From contig NZ_JBHMQT010000050.1 of NCBI RefSeq assembly GCF_042435035.1, forward strand, positions 1 through 64,000: a stretch of 64,000 nt of DNA, in the 5' to 3' direction. Position 1 is the stretch's first letter, and the number at the start of each line of letters is the position of its first letter. Of the stretch, positions 34,192 to 46,955 are shown in pieces. The notes below the pieces were generated by a model. The model was not told the origin of the DNA. It did no database searches and worked only from the letters and a program-made list of their open reading frames with translations. Source of the DNA: Sphaerimonospora cavernae (GTDB lineage: Bacteria > Actinomycetota > Actinomycetes > Streptosporangiales > Streptosporangiaceae). Both the position numbers and the translations under genes were made by a program.

Positions 34192-34500
34192 GCGATCACC
34201 TCCGCCCGTTCACCTGTACGGCCGTTCGGACACCGAGCCGTACCTCCCCGAAACACGCATCGGGCGTCGTCTCCTCACATTCCACGAACACGGGAAACTA
34301 ACCGAGACCTGGGCCGACATCCCCGGCCTGAGGTGATCCCCCCTTTCGTGCGGGAGATCCCGGAGGAAGGCATGGGGGATGTCCCCTAGCCCTCAAGGAC
34401 GAGGGCCGTACGTCAATAGCACTACCCCGATTTGGTCTTCACGTCCGATGCTCCCGCCGTGATCGCTTTCTACCGTTGAAGCGCAGATAAGGGAGTGATG
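34192..34500. other. Divergent intergenic region, small coiled-coil gene / MMPL gene
   Basis: No gene is seen in 309 bases. On the minus strand GGTTAGTTT near 34,285-34,300 is like the -10 side of the RiPP elements but lacks the TATCACG half. A small GCCCTC/GAGGGC hairpin is at about 34,390-34,407. AAGGGAG before the MMPL start is its ribosome site. Confidence 0.4.
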
Positions 34501-36756
34501 ATGGAACGCCGGAAGAAGAACTTCGCCGCCTCGGTCGGCGGTTGGAGTGCCCGCCACCGCTGGTGGGCGCTGCTCATCTGGATCGTTTTCGTGGCCGTCG
34601 CGACATTCGCGGGGAACGCGATCGGCACCGAGAAGATGAAGAGCTATGAGAGCTTGAGCGGGGACTCCCGCCAGGCGGGCCAGACCCTGGACGAGGCGAA
34701 CTTCAAGGACGTGGCGAGCGAGGTCGTGCTGGTGCAGACCCGCACGGGGTCGCTCACCGTGACCGACGCCGCCTTCCGGCGGGCCGTGATGGACGTGAAG
34801 AGCGCGGTCGAGGCGACCGGCCAGGTCGAGAACGTGCGCACGCCGTATGACGAGCAGCCGTCCCCGGTGACCGCGGACCGGCGCACCACACTGGTCCAGT
34901 TCGACATGAAGGGCGAGGGCGCCACCGCCACCGACCGGATCGAGCCGGTGCTCGACGCGGTGGCCGGAGTCCAGCGGTCACACCCGGACCTGCGGATCGA
35001 GGAGGCCGGCGGCGCGAGCGCCAACAAGATGATCGGTGAGGCGATCGACAAGGACTTCGTCCGCGCGGAGCAGCTCTCGATTCCGATCACCCTGGGCATC
35101 CTGCTCGCCGCCTTCGGCGCGCTGCTGGCCGCGGTGGTCCCGGTCGCCCTGGCGATGACGGCCATCGTCGCCGCCACCGGCCTGCTCGCGTTCACCAGCC
35201 AGCTCCTGCACGTGGACTCGGCGACCAGCAACGTCATGCTGCTCATCGGCCTCGCGGTCGGCGTCGACTACTCGCTCTTCTACATCATGCGGGCTCGTGA
35301 GGAACGCGCGAAGGGGCTCGGCAAGCGGCGGGCCCTCGAGATCGCGGCGGCCACCTCGGGCCGTGCCGTACTGATCTCCGGCATCACGGTCGTCGTCGCC
35401 ATGGCCGGCATGTTCCTCACCGGAAGCGGGGTCTTCATGGGCTTCGCCGAGGGCACGATCCTCGTGGTGCTGACCGCCGTCGTCGGCTCGCTGACCGTGC
35501 TGCCGGCGCTGCTCTCGCTGATCGGCGACAAGATCGACGCCCGGCTGATCCACGGCACGGTCCGGGTCGCCACGCGCGGCCGCGTCACCTGGCGGCGCGT
35601 GCTCGGCGTCCGCGGCGGGCAGAGCCGGATATGGGCCGCCATCCTCCGTCCGGTGCTGCGCCACCCGCTCGTGTCCGTGATCATCGCGAGCGGCCTGCTG
35701 GTCGCGCTGGCGATCCCCGCGCTGAGCCTGAAGACCGGCCCCCAGACCATCGACGACCTGCAGGGCGACTACGCCATCGCGCAGACCTTCAAACGGATCG
35801 ACAAGGCCTTCCCCGGCGGGACCGAGCCGGCCGTGGTCGTGGTCAAGGCCGACGACGTCACGACCCCCCAGTTCACCGCCAAGATCGAGGAGTTCAAGCG
35901 GCAGGCCCTGGCCACGGGTGAGGCCAACGAGCCCTTCTACGTGACGGTCAACCCGGACAAGACGGTGGCGAAGATCGCCATCGGCATCAAGGGGTCCGGC
36001 ACCGACGAGGTCTCCGAGCACGCGGTCCACACGCTGCGTGAGAAGGTCGTTCCCGCCACACTCCCCGGCGCCCACGTCACCGGTGGAACGGCCGCCTCGA
36101 TGGACTTCAACAACCAGATCAGCCGCACCCTCCCGCTGGTGTTCGGCTTCGTCCTGCTGCTCGCCTTCATCCTGCTGCTGATCTCGTTCCGCTCACTCGT
36201 GATCGCCATCAAGGCGATCCTGCTCAACCTGCTGTCGGTCGCGGCGGCCTACGGCGTGCTCGTGCTGGTCTTCCAGGAGGGGCACGGCGACAGCCTCCTG
36301 GGCTTCCACTCCATCGGGACGATCACCGACTGGGTTCCGCTGTTCCTGTTCGTCATCCTGTTCGGCCTGTCGATGGACTACCACGTCTTCATCCTCAGCC
36401 GCATCCGGGAGGCGTACGACAAGGGCATGCGCACCGAGCAGGCGGTCACGGTCGGGATCACGAGCACGGCGGCCGTCGTGACCAGCGCGGCGCTCATCAT
36501 GGTCGCGGTGTTCGCCACCTTCGCCACGCTGTCCCTGCTGACCTTCAAGGAGCTCGGCATCGGGCTCGCGGCGGCGATCCTGATCGACGCCACGATTGTC
36601 CGCGCGGTGCTGCTGCCGGCCTCCATGAAGCTGCTCGGCCAGTGGAACTGGTACCTGCCGCGCTGGCTCGGCTGGCTTCCCCAGCTCTCCCACGGCGAGG
36701 AGCCCGAGGAGGAGGCTCCGGCACCCGCGGAGCGGGAGCCGGTCCTGGTCGGCTGA
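34501..36756 (+). CDS. MMPL/RND-family membrane transporter
   Basis: A 752-residue protein (ATG 34501 fits the AAGGGAG site best; GTG 34495 and ATG 34498 are alternatives). There are two similar halves, each with one membrane helix, an outside domain and a five-helix bundle. Both have the family motif: GLAVGVDYSLFYIMRAREER and FGLSMDYHVFILSRIREAYD with the membrane Asp used for proton coupling. Family members move lipids, siderophores or drugs. It is divergent from the RiPP regulator, so self-protection or export is possible but not shown. It ends in a shared terminator. Confidence 0.85.
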   Translation: MERRKKNFAASVGGWSARHRWWALLIWIVFVAVATFAGNAIGTEKMKSYESLSGDSRQAGQTLDEANFKDVASEVVLVQTRTGSLTVTDAAFRRAVMDVKSAVEATGQVENVRTPYDEQPSPVTADRRTTLVQFDMKGEGATATDRIEPVLDAVAGVQRSHPDLRIEEAGGASANKMIGEAIDKDFVRAEQLSIPITLGILLAAFGALLAAVVPVALAMTAIVAATGLLAFTSQLLHVDSATSNVMLLIGLAVGVDYSLFYIMRAREERAKGLGKRRALEIAAATSGRAVLISGITVVVAMAGMFLTGSGVFMGFAEGTILVVLTAVVGSLTVLPALLSLIGDKIDARLIHGTVRVATRGRVTWRRVLGVRGGQSRIWAAILRPVLRHPLVSVIIASGLLVALAIPALSLKTGPQTIDDLQGDYAIAQTFKRIDKAFPGGTEPAVVVVKADDVTTPQFTAKIEEFKRQALATGEANEPFYVTVNPDKTVAKIAIGIKGSGTDEVSEHAVHTLREKVVPATLPGAHVTGGTAASMDFNNQISRTLPLVFGFVLLLAFILLLISFRSLVIAIKAILLNLLSVAAAYGVLVLVFQEGHGDSLLGFHSIGTITDWVPLFLFVILFGLSMDYHVFILSRIREAYDKGMRTEQAVTVGITSTAAVVTSAALIMVAVFATFATLSLLTFKELGIGLAAAILIDATIVRAVLLPASMKLLGQWNWYLPRWLGWLPQLSHGEEPEEEAPAPAEREPVLVG

Positions 36757-36771
36757 TCTCCCCACCTGTAC

Positions 36772-36812
36772 GGCCCGGCGCTCGGGCGGCCCGTCCACCC
36801 CGGCGCCGGGCC
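36772..36812. terminator. Bidirectional terminator hairpin
   Basis: GGCCCGGCGC and GCGCCGGGCC, a perfect 10-bp stem with a 21-base loop, lie between the convergent MMPL and MBL-fold genes. Confidence 0.65.
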
Positions 36813-36818
36813 CTGCTG

Positions 36819-37544
36819 TCATGGGGAGAACGGTTCGGCGAAGTGGGCGGGGGCGAGCACGGCGGCGCGGGCGAGAATCGCCATGCGGCTGCGGACGGCC
36901 TCCTCGGGGTCCGCGTCGTACACGTAGGTGATCGTGGGGTCGGCGAGCTGGACGGGGTGGTGCAGCACGTCGCCGCTGCACACCAGGTCCCCCACCTCCA
37001 CGCACTGGTGTCCGGGCGTGTGGCCGGGGGTGTGCAGCAGGCGGATCCCGGGGAACACCTCGGCGTCGCCGTCCACGACCTCGACCAGGTCCTCGATGGG
37101 GGCCACCACCTGCTCACGCATCTGCCCGGAGACCCAGTCGAGCTCGGCCCGCTGGATCAGGTGGCGGGCGTTGGGGAAGGCGGGGACACCGCCCGTGACG
37201 CAGCCGCTCGCGTGGTCGCTGTGCAGGTGGGTGAGCACGACCGCGTCGACATCGGCCGGTTCCACTCCCACGGCGGCCAGTTCCCCGCCGATCCTCCCGG
37301 GCACCGGCGCCCAGCTCGCGGCCGGCGAGTCCGTACCACCGATCCCGGTGTCCACCAGGACGGTACGGCCCGCGGCCCGCAGCAGATAGCAGTGGAAGTG
37401 CAGCACCCACTCGGCGTCATCGGGGAAGGACGCACCGGGGAACATCTCCGGCAGCGGCTTGCGGATCTCCGCCCCCATCGGCCCGACGGCATCGCAGAGC
37501 GGGATGATCTCGACATCCGCCACGATCCTCGACTCATGCGGCAT
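36819..37544 (-). CDS. MBL-fold metallohydrolase
   Basis: A 241-residue protein from ATG 37544. Zinc motifs: VVLTHLHSDHASGCV (H-x-H-x-D-H), LLHTPGHTPGHQCVEVGD and a GDVLHHP metal Asp/His set, with the final His in VLAPAHFAEPF. It is like the AHL-lactonase/alkylsulfatase-like branch of the fold, but the substrate cannot be set from sequence. Convergent with the MMPL gene and divergent from the methyltransferase gene (about 90 bases apart). Confidence 0.8.
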   Translation of the reverse strand: MPHESRIVADVEIIPLCDAVGPMGAEIRKPLPEMFPGASFPDDAEWVLHFHCYLLRAAGRTVLVDTGIGGTDSPAASWAPVPGRIGGELAAVGVEPADVDAVVLTHLHSDHASGCVTGGVPAFPNARHLIQRAELDWVSGQMREQVVAPIEDLVEVVDGDAEVFPGIRLLHTPGHTPGHQCVEVGDLVCSGDVLHHPVQLADPTITYVYDADPEEAVRSRMAILARAAVLAPAHFAEPFSP

Positions 37545-37634
37545 CCGACCACCGTAATGCGCGGGACCGACAGCCGTCGCGCGCGTTTCAGGCCCTGCAC
37601 GCCAAGGCGCCATGCGGTACGCCAATATGAGCGG

Positions 37635-38471
37635 GTGCTCTCGGACATCATCGACTACCTGATCTGCCCGGTGTGCGGGACCACCACATCTCTCACCGCG
37701 GGCTCGGTCCGCTGCGCGCGAGGACACAGCTTCGACGTCGCGCGACAGGGTTACGTCAACATGCTGACCGGATCGGCCGCGGCGGGCACGGCCGACACCC
37801 CCGCGATGGTCGCCGCCCGGGCGGAGTTCCTGTCGGCGGGTCACTACGCGCCGCTCACCCGCCGCCTCGCCGAGATCGCCGGAGAGGCCGGGGTGGTGGC
37901 GGACGCGGGCGCCGGGACCGGCCACTACCTGGCCGGAGTCCTGGGCGAGGGGGCCAGCGGCCGGGCGGGCATCGCCCTCGACGTGTCCAAGCACGCGCTC
38001 AAACGGGCGGCGCGCGCCCATCCCCTGATCGGCGCGGTGGCCGCCGACGTGTGGCGTGGCCTGCCCGTCCGGGACAGCTGCGTGGACGTGCTGCTCAACG
38101 TCTTCGCACCGCGCAACGCCGCGGAGTTCGCCCGGATCCTCCGCCCCGGCGGCACGCTGATCATCGTCACACCGACCGCCGGACATCTCCGCCCTCTCGT
38201 GGAGCGGCTCGGGCTGCTCTCCGTCGACGAGGACAAGGACCGCCGCGTCGAGGAGACCCTGGGCGGCAGGTTCGCCAGAGCCGTACAGGAGGTGATCGAG
38301 ATCGGGTTGACGCTCCGCCACGCGACGGTCGCCTCGGTGGTGGAAATGGGCCCGAGCGCCTGGCACACCCGGCCCGACGAACTGGCCGGGCGCATCGCCG
38401 ACCTCCCCGACCCGGTGGAGGTGACGGCGTCCTTCCAGATCACCCGGTGGGCCGTACGCGAGAGGAGCTAG
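37635..38471 (+). CDS. RlmA-type 23S rRNA (guanine-N1) methyltransferase
   Basis: A 278-residue protein from GTG 37635 with an N-terminal zinc finger (YLICPVCGTTTSL, VRCARGHSFDVARQGYVNML) typical of RlmA(I)/RlmA(II), then a SAM domain (GVVADAGAGTGHYLAGVL, IALDVSKHALKRAARA). RlmA(II)/TlrB methylates G748 and gives tylosin or mycinamicin resistance; RlmA(I) methylates G745. The position cannot be chosen from sequence. The ribosome site is weak. Confidence 0.8.
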   Translation: MLSDIIDYLICPVCGTTTSLTAGSVRCARGHSFDVARQGYVNMLTGSAAAGTADTPAMVAARAEFLSAGHYAPLTRRLAEIAGEAGVVADAGAGTGHYLAGVLGEGASGRAGIALDVSKHALKRAARAHPLIGAVAADVWRGLPVRDSCVDVLLNVFAPRNAAEFARILRPGGTLIIVTPTAGHLRPLVERLGLLSVDEDKDRRVEETLGGRFARAVQEVIEIGLTLRHATVASVVEMGPSAWHTRPDELAGRIADLPDPVEVTASFQITRWAVRERS

Positions 38472-38474
38472 CGA

Positions 38475-40013
38475 TCAGGGCGCGCGCAGCACGAGGATGG
38501 CCAGATCGTCGGACATCGGCTCGGGCGAGAAATCCTGTACGGCACGGCGGATCCGCTCGGCCACCGCCCGAGCCGACAGGTCGACGCACTCCGCCAGCAG
38601 CCTGGACAGTCCGCCGTCATCGTCGAGGAGCCGGGTGCCCGACCGTCGCTCCGTCACCCCGTCGGTGACCCCCAGGAGCACGTCGCCGGGCCCCAGGTGT
38701 GCGCTCTCGGCGCGGAACTCCGCCTCCGGGAAGACCCCCAGCAGCGACTGGGGCGAGCCGACCACATCGACGGCGCCGCTCGGCCGCAGTCGCAGCGCCT
38801 CGGGGTGACCGGCGGAGACCAGGTGGATGGTGAGCCCGCCCTCGACGCGGGTGATCTCCCCGTGCAGCAGGGTCAGGAACCGGGCACGCTCCCCTTCTTC
38901 GAGGATGGCGTGATTGAGCCGGCCGACGACCGCGGCCACGCCGTACCCCTCGCGGGCGAGCAGCCGCAGCGTGTGACGGGCGAGGCCGGTGACGGCCGCC
39001 GCCTCCGGGCCGGTGCCGCAGACGTCGCCGATGGCGAACCGCCAGACTCCCTCGCTGACCGGGAACAGGTCGTAGAAGTCGCCGCCGACCTCGTTGGTCT
39101 CGCCGGCGGGCTCGTAGATGACGTGGAAGTCGAGCCCGGGCGTCGTCGGCTCGTCGGGCGGCAGCAGGCTTCGCTGGAGCGCCCGGTTCGCCGCCGCCTG
39201 TTGGGCGTACAGGCGCGCGTTGTCCATCGCGAGCGCCGCGCGGCGGCTGAGGTCCTCGGCGAGCTGCATCGCCTCGTCGGGGAACCGGTCGTGCCGGCCG
39301 AGGCACATCACCCCGAGTTGCCGCCCCCGGGCGGTCAGCGGGAAGGCCAGGGACTGCCAGCCGTCGACGTGCAGCACCACGGGGCCGTCCTCCGACGGCA
39401 TCTGGGCGTCGGCGAGCCGCTCGCGCAGCCCGTCGATCTGCGTCTCGTCCGCATGCCACAGGTAGGCGAGCCGCAGCGGCCCGGTGGCGTGCGCGGCGGT
39501 GTAGACGGCACACCAGCTCGCCAGCCGGGGCACCACGACCTGCGCGATGATCGCGGGGACCATGTCGGGGTTCAGCGTGCCGGCCAGCAGTTCGCTCGCG
39601 TCGGCGAGGAAGCCCAGCCAGCCCGGCCCCCGCGCGGCCTCGGCGATCCACTCGTCCGCCGACTGCACCTCACCGCCCGGCAGCTTCAGCCGGGCCCAGC
39701 GGTTCCGGAGCGAGGGGGTGAACGTGACGCCCCAGGATGCGGCTCCGGCGGGCGAGCCGAACTCGGCCTGCTCCGACTTCTCCCGCACCTCTATCTGTAC
39801 GCTGTCGCCCTGATGGATCCAGACGACTTCGAACGGCTCATCCGGTGCGCCCGCCACCAGTTCGGCCGCCAGCCGCTCGGCCTCGGCGTTCACGGACATG
39901 GCGGCCCAAGCGGTCATCACCTCTCGGGTGAACCGCTTGGCGTCGGGTACGGCGGTCTCGCCCGGCGTGAAGGACGCGGCGAGGACGGCACGAGGAGAAT
40001 TATTCACCGTCAT
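38475..40013 (-). CDS. SpoIIE-type PP2C phosphatase with GAF-like and degenerate kinase-like N-terminus
   Basis: A 512-residue protein from ATG 40013. N-terminal 100 residues look like a worn-down RsbW-type ATPase (AKRFTREVMTAWAAMSVNAE), then a GAF-like domain (LAYLWHADETQIDGLRERLA to QLAEDLSRRAALAMDNARLY) and a PP2C/SpoIIE domain with metal Asp residues in EVGGDFYDLFPV, AIGDVCGTGPEAAA, LLGVTDGVTERRSG and MSDDLAIL. It should dephosphorylate an anti-sigma-factor antagonist in partner switching. Divergent from the poly-HAMP kinase gene over about 160 bases. Confidence 0.85.
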   Translation of the reverse strand: MTVNNSPRAVLAASFTPGETAVPDAKRFTREVMTAWAAMSVNAEAERLAAELVAGAPDEPFEVVWIHQGDSVQIEVREKSEQAEFGSPAGAASWGVTFTPSLRNRWARLKLPGGEVQSADEWIAEAARGPGWLGFLADASELLAGTLNPDMVPAIIAQVVVPRLASWCAVYTAAHATGPLRLAYLWHADETQIDGLRERLADAQMPSEDGPVVLHVDGWQSLAFPLTARGRQLGVMCLGRHDRFPDEAMQLAEDLSRRAALAMDNARLYAQQAAANRALQRSLLPPDEPTTPGLDFHVIYEPAGETNEVGGDFYDLFPVSEGVWRFAIGDVCGTGPEAAAVTGLARHTLRLLAREGYGVAAVVGRLNHAILEEGERARFLTLLHGEITRVEGGLTIHLVSAGHPEALRLRPSGAVDVVGSPQSLLGVFPEAEFRAESAHLGPGDVLLGVTDGVTERRSGTRLLDDDGGLSRLLAECVDLSARAVAERIRRAVQDFSPEPMSDDLAILVLRAP

Positions 40014-40173
40014 CGTGCATACCACATTCTCGCTTACTGGAGTAAACAAGGGGACGTCGCATTAGGCGGAACGTGACAGACTGACAAGGAGTCCGCGGCT
40101 GGATGGCTGTACGTCTTGGTCGCCGTACATGTGGGTCTTGGTCGCGTAACCCCCGCGGGGTGAAGGAGGCTAG

Positions 40174-44385
<4,212 letters not shown>

Positions 44386-44388
44386 TCG

Positions 44389-45033
44389 ATGGCTGATCGC
44401 GTAAAGGTCCTCCTCGTTGACGACCGCGAAGAGAATCTGATCGCACTTGAGGCGATCCTCAGCTCGCTGGACGTGGTCCCGGTGCGGGCCAAATCCGGCG
44501 AGGAAGCGCTCAAGGCCCTGCTGTCATCCGATTTCGCGCTCATCCTCCTCGACGTGCGAATGCCCGGAATGGACGGCTTCGAGACCGCCGCACACATCAA
44601 GCGGCGGGAGCGTACCCGCAACATCCCGATCATCTTCCTGACCGTGGTAGACAGCGCCCCCGACTACGCCTTCCGGGGGTACGCCGCCGGGGCCGTCGAC
44701 TACCTGACCAAACCCTTCGATCCCTGGGTCCTGCGGGCCAAGGTCGCCGTGTTCGTACAGCTCTACACGATGAACCAGCGTCTCGCCGAGCAGTCGGCGC
44801 TGCTTCGCGAGCGGTTGGCGTCCGAGGTGTCGGGCGGTGCCGGGGCCACCGGGGGCGTCGGCCAGGTGTCCCTACTGGCCGAGCTGTCCAACCGGATCGT
44901 CGCCGTCCAAGACGAACTCCGGCGGGTCCGCGAGATCGCGGACAAGTCGGGAGACAGCACGCTCAACGGGGCGATCGCCGAGCTCAGTGAACGGATCAGG
45001 CACCTTCGGGCCGGATTCGACGCCCTCCAGTGA
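44389..45033 (+). CDS. Receiver-domain response regulator with coiled-coil tail
   Basis: A 214-residue protein: receiver (VLLVDDREENLIALEAIL; phosphoacceptor Asp in LILLDVRMPGMDGFE near 57; FLTVVDSA; DYLTKPFDPWVLRAKV) and a helical tail (VQLYTMNQRLAEQSALLRER, VQDELRRVREIADKSGDS) without a DNA-binding domain. It starts 3 bases after the hybrid kinase gene, so it is probably its phosphorelay partner. Confidence 0.87.
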   Translation: MADRVKVLLVDDREENLIALEAILSSLDVVPVRAKSGEEALKALLSSDFALILLDVRMPGMDGFETAAHIKRRERTRNIPIIFLTVVDSAPDYAFRGYAAGAVDYLTKPFDPWVLRAKVAVFVQLYTMNQRLAEQSALLRERLASEVSGGAGATGGVGQVSLLAELSNRIVAVQDELRRVREIADKSGDSTLNGAIAELSERIRHLRAGFDALQ

Positions 45034-45055
45034 CCCCCACGCCCACCCCCAGGAC

Positions 45056-45246
45056 CGTGATCTTGCGAATACTCGCACATGTGTGCCGCGACCAGGCATT
45101 TCATCGTCCATGATCTTGCATTTTCTCGCAGGCACCTGCCCGGAACAGCGAAAACACCGCCCGTGATCTTGCACTCACGACTGCGAGATCACGAATGGGA
45201 AAAGCGCAGGTCAGATGACTCGTCTGCGAGAAACTGCAAGATCACG
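45056..45246. repeat. 191-bp intergenic repeat, copy 1
   Basis: Same length and layout as copy 2 at 55666-55856. It has terminal inverted repeats (CGTGATCTTGC ... GCAAGATCACG) and inner copies of CGTGATCTTGCA at 45109, 45162 and, inverted, at 45182. A 23-base inverted pair (45109-45131 with 45224-45246) differs at about two bases. It fills the gap between convergent gene ends. Confidence 0.8.
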
Positions 45247-45284
45247 GGGTAGGGGGTGGGGGGATAACGATCACGGGACACGAT

Positions 45285-46796
45285 CTAGTGGCGTGCCCGT
45301 TCGAGTGCGTCCCAGAAGCCGCGGCGGAGGGCGTGACGTACCTCGTCGTGGAGCAGGAAGTCGATCGGCAGCGATGATCCCTGCAGCAGACGCGCCTCGA
45401 GGTCGGACGGCATGCGGGGTTTACGCGCCAGAACCGCCTCCAACCAGAGGGCGGGAGCATCGCGCGCCACCGAATCGCCGAAGTCATGGCCCTCCTTGTG
45501 CGCGGCCTGCACCGCCTCGGCGAGGGTCGTGGTGGCCGCGGACTGAGGCGGCACAGGAGCGGGGTGCGGCCCTGTGTACGGCCCAAGCGCGGGCGAGTAG
45601 CTCCCACCGCCCCCGTACTGCTGCGAAGGGGAGGACATCGGCGTCTGGGACGGAACACCTTGGGATGGAATCCCCTGCGGCGTCCCCTGCGACATCTCCT
45701 GTGACGAGGCATGTTGCGACGACGCGCCCTGGGATGGCGGAGCCTGCGGCGGAGCAGCCGATTGGGGCTGATGGCGCGCCCGCTGAGGTAGCCCCTGGGA
45801 CGGCGGCGACTGCGACTCGGAGACCAACCCCGGATAGCCGGACGGCGAACCCTCTACGGGCGTCGACGAGTGGGCCGAGGTCGAGGGCTGGGTCGGGTTG
45901 GAGGGCGGCGCAGAGCCGGACGAGCGGGCGGGACCGGACGAGCCGGCGGGCAGCGCGGGCTGGGCCGGGCCGGGCGGCGGGGCCGGCGGGAGTTGCGCGG
46001 GCGGCGACGGCTGCGCCGGCGGCAGCGCGGGCTGTGAGGACTGTGTGGGCGGTGAAGGGCGAGCGTGCGCCGCGCCCGAGGGCCGCCCGCTCCCCTGTGA
46101 CCCGTTGGCATGCGGCGCCTGGCCGTTGCCGTGCCCCTGACTGTTGCTGTGCGCCTGGCCGTTGCCGTGCCCCTGACTGTTGCCGTGTGCCTGGCCGTTG
46201 CTCGCCGCCTGCTGGTGGCGGTGCTGACCGTTGCCACTCAGCGGACCACCGGGATCGGCGCTAGTGATCATGGTGATGTACGGCCGGAGGTGACCGGCGC
46301 CGATCTCGATGAGGTCGTCGCACTCCTGCCGCAGCGTCCGAGATGCCGCCCAGGCGCTTTCGGCGGCGATCTGCATGACGGTGACACGAATGCCGAGATC
46401 CTGGGCATCGCTGACCACCTGGGCCAGATCCTCGTCACCGCTGACGACGACGGCGTCGCAGATCGCGTTGTTACGAGCCAGGGTCATCAGGTCGCGATGC
46501 GTCTGGGCGTCCACGCCCTCACGACGTCCGGGCCGGATCCGGGCCAGGCGCAGTTTGAGGCCCGGGATGTCGGCCAGCACATCGTGTTCCGGCGTCCGGC
46601 GCCCCTCAACAGTCGCCTCGTACCAGTAGCAGCGCAGCAACGGCAGGCCGGTACGCTCACGCGACAGGCTGGTGAGCAACTGCAGCAGACCGGGATAGTC
46701 CCAGGTGACGGCTTCACGATGGCGGGTCCCATGCACGGCCATCGCGCCGTCCGCCAGCAAGTAGCCAGCGTCAACGAACAGCGCGCACCGATCCAC
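45285..46796 (-). CDS. NYN-domain (PIN-like) ribonuclease-type protein with long low-complexity linker
   Basis: A 503-residue protein from GTG 46796. Residues 1-175 are a NYN/LabA-like domain with acidic residues for metal: CALFVDAGYLLADGA, VDAQTHRDLMTLARNN, VVVSGDEDLAQVVSDAQDLG. Then comes a linker of about 240 residues: four GQAHxNSQGHGN-like units followed by Pro/Ser/Gln-rich sequence. A C-terminal helical domain (AVQAAHKEGHDFGDSVARDA, PIDFLLHDEVRHALRRGFWD) closes it. Related proteins act in RNA turnover; the linker suggests phase separation or wide reach, which is inference. Confidence 0.8.
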   Translation of the reverse strand: MDRCALFVDAGYLLADGAMAVHGTRHREAVTWDYPGLLQLLTSLSRERTGLPLLRCYWYEATVEGRRTPEHDVLADIPGLKLRLARIRPGRREGVDAQTHRDLMTLARNNAICDAVVVSGDEDLAQVVSDAQDLGIRVTVMQIAAESAWAASRTLRQECDDLIEIGAGHLRPYITMITSADPGGPLSGNGQHRHQQAASNGQAHGNSQGHGNGQAHSNSQGHGNGQAPHANGSQGSGRPSGAAHARPSPPTQSSQPALPPAQPSPPAQLPPAPPPGPAQPALPAGSSGPARSSGSAPPSNPTQPSTSAHSSTPVEGSPSGYPGLVSESQSPPSQGLPQRARHQPQSAAPPQAPPSQGASSQHASSQEMSQGTPQGIPSQGVPSQTPMSSPSQQYGGGGSYSPALGPYTGPHPAPVPPQSAATTTLAEAVQAAHKEGHDFGDSVARDAPALWLEAVLARKPRMPSDLEARLLQGSSLPIDFLLHDEVRHALRRGFWDALERARH

Positions 46797-46955
46797 GTGA
46801 CACCGCCCTTCCTACGTGGCTCTATCAGGGTAGTGAAGCGGGTAGATCGCGCGAGGCGATTCCCGGCGATTCAGCCGACGCCCCTGACGTCGCAGTGCTT
46901 AACGCAGACCGTACCAGTTTGCCCCGTTTTTGCCTTCCCTCCAATGGTCAGGAGG

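Noticed and set aside
36642..37634. Upstream extension of the RlmA-type frame
   Set aside because: The frame stays open for about 330 codons through the MBL-fold gene on the other strand; the family start is at the CPVC zinc finger, GTG 37635.
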